Assembly (NCBI GenBank): GCA_021739805.1
Contig: JAIPBB010000266.1
Span: 1-7,719 of the forward strand
Direction: 5' to 3'
Origin: Saprospiraceae bacterium
GTDB lineage: Bacteria; Bacteroidota; Bacteroidia; Bacteroidales; JAIPBB01
Length of the DNA: 7,719 nucleotides
Notes under the pieces: model-generated
Told to the model about the DNA's origin: nothing
What the model saw: only the letters and a program-made list of their open reading frames with translations
Database searches by the model: none
Shown here: in pieces, positions 1-5,891 of the stretch
Position numbering within the stretch: the stretch's first letter is position 1
Layout: each line of letters opens with the position of its first letter
Position numbers and translations under genes: made by a program

Positions 1-289
1 AACCTGAATCAAAAGAAAATACACAAGAATAGGAGAAATAATCATTTGTTATCACCAATTCGTTGTTTTCCTTGTCGAATCCAAAAAGTGCGCCCGAATC
101 CTGGACTAAGTAGTCAGAAAATGATACTTCGTCTATTTCCGTGTCAATTTGTGCAATCTTTACATGATTGGTGAAATATGCAAAATTTTTATTTGTCTTA
201 AAGCTAACATCTTGCGGATCGTCTAAGGGTGTAGACAATCGTCTATCATTCCGTCCAGATAGTGCAAAGATCCAATCCTTTGCAGGTTT
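1..289 (-). CDS. Virion structural protein paralogue, fragment (no N-terminus; runs off window)
   Basis: An open reading frame of 96 codons runs leftwards from a stop at 290-292 to the window edge, with no convincing start. It is a paralogue of the rightward gene next to it: Gly-Arg at codons 12-13, FDKENNELVITN at 71-82 and YSCVFSFDSG at 87-96 match GR at 64-65, FDKRNNELLVTN at 122-133 and YSYVFSFESG at 163-172 of that protein, with nearly equal spacing. The family is, as far as I can tell, a structural (stabilisation/tail-hub-like) protein of Bacteroidota podovirus-type phages. That assignment rests on resemblance recalled for the better-preserved neighbour. The N-terminal part expected before the first residues is missing, so this is a broken gene, a silent cassette or one side of a rearrangement. 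The C-terminal end lies outside the window. Confidence 0.7.
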
Positions 290-1260
290 TTACTACAAAA
301 GGTATCTGGACGCTCTTTCAGGGCACCGGTGATGTTCTTTTTTCTGCTACTAAACCCCTTAATGGCGAAGTGGCAAAAAATAAAGACCAGATCATATCCA
401 CCGGCACCGGAGTAACATATTCTACTGACAGGGGATTATATCTTATTGAGGGAAGAAAAGTCACAGACTTAACAAAACTGTTGAAAGGTATGCCGAACAC
501 TCATATTCAGGCAGTTGATAACTATACATTAAGACTTAATCACATTAGTTTAGTAGAGATTGTAGATAATTTATCAACAATTGATGCAAAAGACTACATT
601 TTGGGTTCAAACTGTAGAATTAGTTTCGATAAAAGGAATAACGAGCTGCTTGTAACAAATTATCGTTTAGCAGGAATATTAGATGATGATGCTGATGCTG
701 ATATATTATCTAAATATGGCTTAAATACAGAGGGTTATGACTTAAATTATTCCTATGTATTCTCTTTTGAATCAGGATATTGGCACAAAAAGAGTAATGC
801 TTATAGAATTTTGATAAATAACTATCCTGAATTATTGTGTCAACGCGAGGATAGTAGTGATGACGGGATATTCAGCTTATCACAAGAAAACTATGTCAAC
901 AATATTTCAACAGTGTTGTCAACCCGGCCATGGAAATTGGATAGTGAAGCAAATTTTACCCTTTTGCATCGGGCAGTACAACACATGGAGATAACTACGA
1001 AAGACAGTGTATATGCAGGTTTCTATGTCTTCGGAAGCAATGATCTTCACACCTGGCAACTTCTTACAGGAAGCGACAGGAAGACTGGAGAAATAACAGA
1101 TATACTCCTGACCAAAACACATTGTAAAGTGAAGTATTATATATTTCTATTTGCAGCTAATTTAAAGCTCTATGATACAGTAAACTCTAAGAAGATAGAT
1201 AATTCTATTAATACTCTTGATATTCAGTTTTATCATAAACTGATGAGCAAAATACGATAG
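262..1260 (+). CDS. Phage virion structural protein (stabilisation/tail-like), 5'-truncated
   Basis: The frame is open from just after a stop at 232-234 to the TAG at 1258-1260. The first possible start is a GTG at 262 with no visible ribosome site, and the protein begins abruptly in what looks like the middle of a family domain (SNPLQVFTTKGIW, residues 4-16). Other family-like stretches are GTGDVLFSATKPLN (21-34), TDRGLYLIEGR (55-65), FDKRNNELLVTN (122-133), YSYVFSFESG (163-172), STRPWKL (220-226) and VFGSNDLHTW (256-265). This pattern resembles virion proteins of Bacteroidota phages that I associate with the P22 gp10-like stabilisation/tail group; that link is from memory and only moderately certain. 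Compared with the leftward paralogue it has about 25 extra residues (134-160), including an Asp-rich run. It probably lost its N-terminus by rearrangement and may not be expressed in this configuration. Confidence 0.65.
   Translation: MQRSNPLQVFTTKGIWTLFQGTGDVLFSATKPLNGEVAKNKDQIISTGTGVTYSTDRGLYLIEGRKVTDLTKLLKGMPNTHIQAVDNYTLRLNHISLVEIVDNLSTIDAKDYILGSNCRISFDKRNNELLVTNYRLAGILDDDADADILSKYGLNTEGYDLNYSYVFSFESGYWHKKSNAYRILINNYPELLCQREDSSDDGIFSLSQENYVNNISTVLSTRPWKLDSEANFTLLHRAVQHMEITTKDSVYAGFYVFGSNDLHTWQLLTGSDRKTGEITDILLTKTHCKVKYYIFLFAANLKLYDTVNSKKIDNSINTLDIQFYHKLMSKIR
263..284. repeat. Inverted repeat at head-to-head junction of paralogues
   Basis: TGCAAAG (263-269) and CTTTGCA (278-284) form perfect 7-bp arms around an 8-bp spacer (ATCCAATC). 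The site lies inside the short stretch that is open in both divergent frames, exactly where the two decapitated paralogues meet. The size and layout resemble a tyrosine-recombinase crossover core. Short inverted repeats are also typical points for template-switch artefacts. No second copy was found in the window. Confidence 0.5.
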
Positions 1261-1266
1261 ATACAA

Positions 1267-1309
1267 CTTCAACAAAAATATGTTGAAGCTAATTTTTATT
1301 TTTCTATTT
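1267..1309 (+). terminator. Rho-independent-type terminator after the rightward virion gene
   Basis: CTTCAACA (1267-1274) pairs perfectly with TGTTGAAG (1281-1288) around a 6-nt loop, beginning 7 bases after the stop codon at 1260. A T-rich tract follows (1292-1309). The T-rich side is downstream only for rightward transcription, so this most likely ends the rightward transcript. The stem is AT-rich and so not very stable. Confidence 0.6.
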
Positions 1310-1411
1310 TAAGCGTTTCTAAGCGATTGTTTTTGTTGAGTTATATATTCTATCATAAATATTCTGATATGTTGTATTTGGGGTGATATGTGCGTCTGTA
1401 TGGCGATTTTG

Positions 1412-1435
1412 GTTCAACTACGTTTAAACGTGAAC
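1412..1435. repeat. Palindrome at the end of the leftward operon
   Basis: ACGTTTAAACGT (1420-1431) is a perfect 12-bp palindrome. It is flanked by GTTCA (1412-1416) and TGAAC (1431-1435), which extend the dyad imperfectly, and it touches the stop codon of the last leftward gene. There is no T-run on the leftward side, so it is not a standard intrinsic terminator for the operon. An operator or other protein-binding site is possible. Confidence 0.4.
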
Positions 1436-1677
1436 TAATCAAATGCCTTTATTAAGTTAACACCCGATTCGTGGTGAACTACCCATTTGCTAAAGACAAA
1501 TGGGCTTCGGGTTTCACAAATACGAGGTCTTTTTTCGCCATTAAGGCGTACATGAATGCGATAAACATAACCAAGTTCCCTGTTGCATTCCAATGATGTA
1601 ATTTTCCCTATATTTCCGAGAGCTTTAACCTTTTTGCCTCGCTGCATCCATTTTTCTATTTTTCTCATAACATTCAT
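1435..1677 (-). CDS. Small conserved-looking phage protein of unknown function
   Basis: An 80-residue basic protein and the last gene of the leftward operon. The N-terminal 16 residues are rich in Lys and Arg (MRKIEKWMQRGKKVK). They are followed by KVKALGNIGKITSLE, a pattern of alternating hydrophobic and Gly residues that looks like a small beta-barrel (SH3/KOW-like), then YRIHVRLNGEKRP. Nucleic-acid binding is plausible from charge and this pattern but is inference. The start ATG at 1675-1677 follows an A-rich leader (GAACTAAA). The gap to the upstream gene is 33 nt. I cannot name a family. Confidence 0.65.
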   Translation of the reverse strand: MNVMRKIEKWMQRGKKVKALGNIGKITSLECNRELGYVYRIHVRLNGEKRPRICETRSPFVFSKWVVHHESGVNLIKAFD

Positions 1678-1710
1678 TTTAGTTCAACTTATTCCATTAA
1701 TGAATTAATT

Positions 1711-1974
1711 CTATACAGGAAAAATTTCTTCTTCTATATCCACAATTATTTCCTCTTTAATATGTTCGAAATATTTTTCCCTAACTTCATCAGCTTTTCC
1801 CCACCAACATTGAAATCCCCACACATATTTGCCAGAATCCAATTTTATACAAGGATTTTTCATTTCTGCTTCTTTCCATGGCGATATATCAGGAACCTTA
1901 TCACCTAAATATTCGCCTTCGCCGTAACTTTTCATTACGCCGTCTTCAACACATTCAATTGCTAATACTCTCAT
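1711..1974 (-). CDS. Small acidic phage protein of unknown function
   Basis: An 87-residue acidic protein. The central motif GKYVWGFQCWWGKADEV (about residues 48-64) has three Trp and one Cys. I recall similar 'VWG-CWWG' stretches in small hypothetical proteins of phages and mobile elements, without known function. The C-terminal 20 residues are strongly acidic (EEIIVDIEEEIF). No signal peptide or membrane segment is seen. The ATG at 1972-1974 follows an A/T-only leader (AATTAAAA) as is common in Bacteroidota. It sits in a run of small genes at the operon's distal end, 49 nt after the upstream gene. Confidence 0.7.
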   Translation of the reverse strand: MRVLAIECVEDGVMKSYGEGEYLGDKVPDISPWKEAEMKNPCIKLDSGKYVWGFQCWWGKADEVREKYFEHIKEEIIVDIEEEIFPV

Positions 1975-2023
1975 TTTTAATTTATTTCTTAATTTATTCT
2001 AATAGAATCCAAAAATTGATTAT

Positions 2024-2239
2024 TTATTCATCTGAACCAAATCCAATTTCCTGACGCTTAAATGATCTTATATCTTTCCATGCTTTTTCGTATCCTTCAT
2101 TAAATGCCTCGGATTGAGCATCTTTTATGGTATCAATAACAACCTGTCTAAATTTTAATATTTCACATTTTGAAACATTATCGGTAAAAATATATATCCC
2201 TGTCAGGTTTTCTTTTACAATTTCTTCCGGTGTTTTCAT
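2024..2239 (-). CDS. Small hypothetical phage protein
   Basis: A 71-residue protein starting 3 nt after the stop of the nuclease-like gene, so probably translated from the same message. It is mostly predicted helix: MKTPEEIVKENL, then VVIDTIKDAQSEAFNEGYEKAWKD (about 33-56), a charged amphipathic helix. No enzyme motif or membrane segment is visible, and I do not recognise it. Accessory function in the phage early operon is inferred only from position. Confidence 0.65.
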   Translation of the reverse strand: MKTPEEIVKENLTGIYIFTDNVSKCEILKFRQVVIDTIKDAQSEAFNEGYEKAWKDIRSFKRQEIGFGSDE

Positions 2240-2242
2240 ATT

Positions 2243-2758
2243 TTAAATAATTTCAAATTCAATTCTTCTCTGTTTATATTTAATTTCCCATTGCCGGTAG
2301 TCTAATTCATATAACAAATCCATGTGTTGATAATAAAATTTATTCAACATCTGTCTTAAAAAATAATCGTTATTCAGTAATTTTTTATAATGTAAAAACT
2401 TTGGCTGCTTAATCATCCTGGTTCTATGTTCTGATATATAAATTAATCCAGCATATTCCGGGACCTCATCTTTTGCTATCAATCCCTTTGGTACTGCGAA
2501 ACAAAATCTATTAGGCTTCATAGTTTTATCAGATTGCAGATAATCATGCTTTTTAATATTTCTGTTAAAACCTACCGTCTTATTAAAATCATTAAAATAA
2601 TCTGATCTACTTACCTTTATTTCAATCTCCCAAACATAACCAGATTTAGAGACAGCCAAAAAGTCTGATTCATTGCCAAAAACATAAACATTAAAAAGTT
2701 TATATTCAAAATACTTAAATCTCCTAAATAGATGTTTTTTTATATCTGCAGCTGTCAT
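2243..2758 (-). CDS. PD-(D/E)xK nuclease-like protein (MmcB-like)
   Basis: A 171-residue protein with a visible PD-(D/E)xK-type core: Asp32 in ESDFLAV, then Glu46-x-Lys48 in WEIEIKVSRSDYFND, followed by a basic stretch and NRFCFAVPKGL (83-93) and VPEYAGLIYI (99-108). This order (D...ExK, then a conserved F-x-VP and VP-x-x-AGL segment) fits the MmcB-like DNA repair/endonuclease family, which I recall in many phages. The likely role is metal-dependent cleavage of DNA in repair or recombination; substrate and strand preference cannot be read. Its ATG overlaps the stop of the upstream gene (TAATG, 2756-2760), so translation is probably coupled. The length suits a single nuclease domain. Confidence 0.7.
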   Translation of the reverse strand: MTAADIKKHLFRRFKYFEYKLFNVYVFGNESDFLAVSKSGYVWEIEIKVSRSDYFNDFNKTVGFNRNIKKHDYLQSDKTMKPNRFCFAVPKGLIAKDEVPEYAGLIYISEHRTRMIKQPKFLHYKKLLNNDYFLRQMLNKFYYQHMDLLYELDYRQWEIKYKQRRIEFEII

Positions 2759-2979
2759 TATAAATGCAAACTTTTCATAATAACAAGGAAAACGTCCAGT
2801 CCAGAAATATTATCCTGATCAAAATGCCATTCTCTGGTCGGAGTCTGATCAATTTCTTCCTTAAAAACCCTTGTTCTTCTCTTGTGAAAATAAGCGCGTC
2901 TTGTAGATAAATCAAATATGATATGTCCTGCTTCAATTTCTATTATCCAATTATGATCTTTAACTTCTTTTATTTGCAT
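2758..2979 (-). CDS. Small hypothetical phage protein
   Basis: A 73-residue protein placed 13 nt after the second replication gene and overlapping the nuclease start by one base (TAATG). The first half looks like beta strands (WIIEIEAGHIIFDL) with a basic segment YFHKRRTR, and the end is a helix (DVFLVIMKSLHL). No catalytic motif is visible and I cannot name a family. Coupling to the nuclease suggests a partner or accessory role, which is only inference. Confidence 0.65.
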   Translation of the reverse strand: MQIKEVKDHNWIIEIEAGHIIFDLSTRRAYFHKRRTRVFKEEIDQTPTREWHFDQDNISGLDVFLVIMKSLHL

Positions 2980-2992
2980 GATATTTTCTTTT

Positions 2993-3595
2993 TCATTTTC
3001 TTAAACTTTCTCCTTTAAATTTTTCAACAAATGCTCCTATTTTCAATTCACGTTCCCTGTTTTTTTCTTTTATTGAATGCCTCGGGAATGATCTGCCTTT
3101 ATATTTGTCTGCTTCTAAAATTGATTTATCCGCTGCAGCCTTACATCTTTCCTGAAAATATTTGTCAAACCATGATAAAATAATTTGTCCATCCAGCCTG
3201 TCATAAATTTGTCCCCATCGTCCTAATTTTGCCTTTTTGAAAATAATATTGATATCAGCGATTGTAAGATTATAATATTCGTCAACAATCATCATTGCTG
3301 TTTCCCTGGTCTGCTCGTCTGTCATTTTCCTTCCTAAATTTAGAAACTCTCGAATATTAACAATCCATCCTTCAATGTATGCCTGGGTAAAATCTTCTCC
3401 GAATATTTTTTTTATTTTTACGATTGCAGGAGTACTTGTTTCTAATGCATCTGAAACATTATCAATCTTTTTGAGTTGCCTCTGTACCATTGGGATTGCG
3501 AAGTCTTTCAAGAATTGATTTGCGGTAATTGTAGCTAACTCCTGATTGCTTCTCACGCTCGGAAGATTCTTTTCTATCTTTTCTCTTTTGCTCAT
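2993..3595 (-). CDS. Probable phage replication accessory protein (DUF6633-like)
   Basis: A 200-residue, mainly helical, basic protein. It lies directly after the winged-helix initiator and starts inside that gene's 3' end (134-nt overlap in another frame). The ATG at 3593-3595 follows an AAGAA stretch. The segments MTDEQTRETAMMIVDEYYNL (residues 90-109) and GRWGQIYDRLDGQIILSWF (124-142) resemble conserved proteins of Bacteroidota phages and mobile elements that I associate with DUF6633; this naming is tentative. Position after an initiator suggests a helicase-loader-like or other replication role, which is inference, since no Walker motif is visible. A later start (Met36) would reduce the overlap but would cut off a normal-looking N-terminus. 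Confidence 0.6.
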   Translation of the reverse strand: MSKREKIEKNLPSVRSNQELATITANQFLKDFAIPMVQRQLKKIDNVSDALETSTPAIVKIKKIFGEDFTQAYIEGWIVNIREFLNLGRKMTDEQTRETAMMIVDEYYNLTIADINIIFKKAKLGRWGQIYDRLDGQIILSWFDKYFQERCKAAADKSILEADKYKGRSFPRHSIKEKNRERELKIGAFVEKFKGESLRK

Positions 3596-4343
3596 TTCTT
3601 GATTTTGTTAACAATACTTCAAAATATGGAATATCTTCTTTATTCTTTTTTCTCAATTTTGTCGTTGATCGAATCTGTTCTTTCCAAAAATCATCCTTTT
3701 GCAGGAAAAGGAAAATTTCGCGAAATTCTTCAATTGTGTGTTCATCCCTTTCTATTAAAAGTCTTATCGGATCAACCCACGTTTTAAATTTTGCTTTGTC
3801 GATTTCCGAATTAGAAATATCCAGTTCTTTTAAATTTGATTTTACTAATTCCCAAAACGAAATAGCAATTTGATAATATTTTTTAGTCTCGGGGTCGAGG
3901 GTTGATTCATCAACTTTCGACAATAAAGATTTCTTATTTCTTATCTTCTTATCATTCTTATCATTCTTGTTTGTGTTTTCCTGTTGTTTTCCTGTTGTAT
4001 GCCCAGTTGTCTTTTTTTCTTGATAATCTTTATAATTTACTATCTCAATAATAGAGTATGAGTGGCTTAGCTGTTGTCTAACCTGTTGTTCTTTTTCGAG
4101 GTCATTTAGGAACTTTCTTGTTTTGGTTCTTGACCACCTCCACCTTTCAGCTAATTTTATCTGACTCCATCCTACTGCCCCTCTTTTTACTTCAATTTTG
4201 TGTTCCCGGCAATAAAAAAAATTATCTTCATGATTCGCCAACATTAATAAATCTACCCACGCCTGACCCCTTGTGAAGGGTTCGCATAGCCATAGTTTGT
4301 TATCTTTTAATTTTCTATGCAATTTAATCCACCCATTATTCAT
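3462..4343 (-). CDS. Phage replication initiator, winged-helix N-terminus
   Basis: A 293-residue protein when started at the ATG at 4341-4343 (MNNGWIKLHRKL), which lies 7 nt after the ninG-like stop. A start 11 codons upstream is possible but would overlap that gene. The opening GWIKLHRKLKDNKLW, then RGQAWVDLLMLANHED and IEVKRGAVGWSQIKLAERWRWSRTKTRKFL, is the usual N-terminal winged-helix domain of phage replication/DnaD-like proteins; WSQIKLAERWRWSRTKTRKF is the helix-turn-helix. A low-complexity polar linker (about residues 110-145, rich in Thr, Asn, Lys, Asp) joins it to a helical C-terminal domain with FWELVKSNL, DDFWKEQI and a Lys/Arg-rich tail. The expected role is origin binding and recruiting of helicase or its loader. 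The linker DNA holds two short tandem repeats. Confidence 0.72.
   Translation of the reverse strand: MNNGWIKLHRKLKDNKLWLCEPFTRGQAWVDLLMLANHEDNFFYCREHKIEVKRGAVGWSQIKLAERWRWSRTKTRKFLNDLEKEQQVRQQLSHSYSIIEIVNYKDYQEKKTTGHTTGKQQENTNKNDKNDKKIRNKKSLLSKVDESTLDPETKKYYQIAISFWELVKSNLKELDISNSEIDKAKFKTWVDPIRLLIERDEHTIEEFREIFLFLQKDDFWKEQIRSTTKLRKKNKEDIPYFEVLLTKSRNEQKRKDRKESSEREKQSGVSYNYRKSILERLRNPNGTEATQKD
3946..3968. repeat. 9-bp tandem repeat in replication initiator linker
   Basis: The unit TTCTTATCA occurs at 3946-3954 and 3955-3963, with a partial third copy to 3968. On the coding strand it gives the repeated Lys-Asn-Asp units of the linker. Being a multiple of three, gain or loss of a unit keeps the frame. 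Confidence 0.6.
3975..3998. repeat. 11-bp tandem repeat in replication initiator linker
   Basis: GTTTTCCTGTT is repeated exactly at 3975-3985 and 3986-3996, and two more bases match. It encodes part of TTGKQQENT in the linker. The unit is not a multiple of three, so loss or gain of one copy would shift the frame and separate the winged-helix domain from the C-terminal domain. Confidence 0.6.
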
Positions 4344-4350
4344 AAAAATA

Positions 4351-5037
4351 TTATTTCTTTTTCCACGGATCCTCAATATTGTGTTCTCTCAAATAATTAT
4401 GATATTTCTCCTTGTATCTATCAGCAACTTCTTTCAGGTATGCTGCATCAAGTTTTAAGGGAAGTTTTTTGAGCTCCCAGAGTTCCTGTAATGTTTTAAG
4501 ATCATATTTTTCTGTAATCCATTTTGCCATTTCGTCCTGGCGCCCTCCCATGTATTTATTGCATCTCAAACATTGGGGGGCTGTATTAGCTTCTACAAAA
4601 GCCGTTGAATAATTAGTACTATTGCCATCAAATACACGAATATAGTGGCCTACATGACATTCCTTACTGTTTATTAGCATGAGTTTTCCACAAGTAGAGC
4701 ATCTTATGGTTACACTATCCCTATCAACATTATTAGTAATAAGTATATATCTCGAAAACCACTTCCAGGCCGTTGACCGGTAAAATCTTTTGTGAGGTGA
4801 TTTAAGAACTTTTCTGCCATTTTTATTCCTGATAGTATATTTCCCTGGCTTTTGTTTTGATTTCCATTTACGAGCAGCCAGGTTGCTTCTCTCGAGCAAG
4901 GATTTATTATAACAGAGCCGGCATAATTTTGGCTTTATTGTGCTGTTATAAGGAATCCACCGGGAACTCCTTCCGCATTTTTCACATCGTAATAGTTGGC
5001 CTGTTTCTATTGTGGAGTTTTTTGTATATTTATTCAT
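4351..5037 (-). CDS. ninG: NinG/Rap-like recombination protein with zinc ribbons
   Basis: A 228-residue protein similar to phage lambda NinG (Rap), a structure-specific nuclease acting on branched recombination intermediates. Visible marks: RFYRSTAWKWFSRYI (84-98), a Cys113-x2-Cys116 pair, Cys127-His128-x2-His131-Tyr (CHVGHYI), then AFVEANTAPQCLRCNKYMGG with Cys156-x2-Cys159-Asn160, the NinG-type zinc/HNH-like core. In addition the N-terminus carries a second cysteine set, Cys18-x2-Cys21 and Cys39-x2-Cys42, that looks like a separate zinc ribbon. Its start overlaps the radical SAM gene stop by four bases (ATGA), and it ends 7 nt before the initiator. I am confident of the family; activity is inferred from it. 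Confidence 0.82.
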   Translation of the reverse strand: MNKYTKNSTIETGQLLRCEKCGRSSRWIPYNSTIKPKLCRLCYNKSLLERSNLAARKWKSKQKPGKYTIRNKNGRKVLKSPHKRFYRSTAWKWFSRYILITNNVDRDSVTIRCSTCGKLMLINSKECHVGHYIRVFDGNSTNYSTAFVEANTAPQCLRCNKYMGGRQDEMAKWITEKYDLKTLQELWELKKLPLKLDAAYLKEVADRYKEKYHNYLREHNIEDPWKKK

Positions 5038-5708
5038 TTTAACAAGCGGTTTAAATTTTTCTTTTGATGGACTTTTGTAAATTTTTCCAGTTCTTCAATT
5101 AAACTTAATAACTTATATTTTGAGGGTTCAGGAAGATTATTATTTCCGCTGTCTGCACCGATGTTAACTTGTTTTGGCCTACATAATTTTATAAGATCAA
5201 TCATTGTTTTTATGTCAAAATCAATAATCGGTTCGACAGTAACATAAGTGTCAATTCTTTTATAAAATAGATTATGCATGGAGATTGCTCTACTAAAAGG
5301 TAAAGGGCAATTATGCATTATGTCTTGATACCATCTGTTTGTTTCAATTGTGGTGCAAACAATAGATTGTTCTGTAATTACAGTTGAATCTTTATAATCT
5401 AATATTCGTGAAGGGTTTTTGGTCTGAAATAAATATTTATTATCATGCAGATAACAATGGTTTAGAGTATCAACTATCCAACTTTCCGGAATATCATTGG
5501 CCCACATATCACAGGAAGAACCAACAAAAATAAAATTGCCCTGCTCTAAATCTGTTTTAAGTTCTTTTTCATCGAAATGTAAGGGCGCTTGTTTTCCAAA
5601 TCGTTTCATGTAGCAATAACTACAATCATGCGGACAGGCTCCTTTAATTGTATTCCATGTATGAGTAACAAATTCATACATATTCCCTTTTGATTTATTA
5701 AGTCCCAT
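5034..5708 (-). CDS. Radical SAM protein, DUF5131 (phage Gp37/Gp68) type
   Basis: A 224-residue protein with the radical SAM cluster motif Cys25-x3-Cys29-x2-Cys32 (CPHDCSYCYM) preceded by THTWNTIKGA. Further family-type segments are FVGSSCDMWANDIPESW (61-77), IVCTTIETNR, YVTVEPIIDFD and VNIGADSGNNN near the C-terminus; the last two correspond to the SVEPL and GGESG blocks of DUF5131 proteins. The family is expected to bind a [4Fe-4S] cluster and cleave S-adenosylmethionine; its substrate in phages is not established as far as I know. It starts 3 nt after a small gene and overlaps ninG by ATGA, so the two are probably co-translated. Modification of DNA, RNA or a host protein are all possible. 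Confidence 0.82.
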   Translation of the reverse strand: MGLNKSKGNMYEFVTHTWNTIKGACPHDCSYCYMKRFGKQAPLHFDEKELKTDLEQGNFIFVGSSCDMWANDIPESWIVDTLNHCYLHDNKYLFQTKNPSRILDYKDSTVITEQSIVCTTIETNRWYQDIMHNCPLPFSRAISMHNLFYKRIDTYVTVEPIIDFDIKTMIDLIKLCRPKQVNIGADSGNNNLPEPSKYKLLSLIEELEKFTKVHQKKNLNRLLK

Positions 5709-5711
5709 AAT

Positions 5712-5891
5712 TTAATCCCTTAATTCATCTATGAGTTTTTTAATATCCTCATTACTGATATTTACATTCATTTTTTCCCTGACATAATCACAAAATCTCT
5801 CTTTGTCGTAATAAAATGCTTCAAAGGGATGTAAATCAGAGAAAGTTTCAAATGCTAATCGTTCAGCATTTTCTTTTGTTACTATTGCCAT
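5712..5891 (-). CDS. Small hypothetical phage protein
   Basis: A 59-residue acidic protein if started at the ATG at 5889-5891 (MAIVTKENAERLAF), which overlaps the upstream gene's end by 10 nt. The frame also has an ATG at 5948, but that would overlap the upstream gene by 67 nt and adds a low-quality basic leader, so the short form is preferred. The C-terminal part (EKMNVNISNEDIKKLIDELRD) looks helical. No family is recognised. It ends 3 nt before the radical SAM start. Confidence 0.6.
   Translation of the reverse strand: MAIVTKENAERLAFETFSDLHPFEAFYYDKERFCDYVREKMNVNISNEDIKKLIDELRD

Noticed and set aside
318..500. Leftward open frame of 60 codons inside the rightward virion gene
   Set aside because: It lies antisense to a better-supported coding frame with paralogue similarity, and its translation has no recognisable features.
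919..1122. Leftward open frame of 67 codons
   Set aside because: It is antisense to conserved-looking residues of the virion protein (STRPWKL, FGSNDLHTW), so it is a shadow.
1225..1242. CAGTTT-TATCAT-AAACTG inverted repeat near the end of the virion gene
   Set aside because: Six-base AT-rich arms inside coding sequence; the stronger hairpin with T-tract after the stop explains termination better.
3694..3710. CCTTTTGCAGGAAAAGG dyad resembling the junction site
   Set aside because: It shares only part of one arm with the junction repeat, and its symmetry is a different one; it is inside the conserved DDFWKEQ coding region.
3599..3787. Rightward open frame opposite the replication initiator
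   Set aside because: It is antisense to the helical C-terminal domain of the initiator and rich in Leu/Phe/Ser, as expected for the reverse of Lys/Glu-rich coding DNA.
4684..4692. TTTTCCACA, one mismatch from a DnaA box
   Set aside because: It is a single imperfect site within the coding region of the zinc cysteines with no cluster or AT-rich unwinding region beside it, so no origin is claimed.
4273..5042. Three rightward open frames opposite the initiator start and the ninG-like gene
   Set aside because: Each is antisense to a gene with clear motifs (winged helix, zinc cysteines). The apparent hydrophobic segments come from complementing Lys/Arg/Glu codons.
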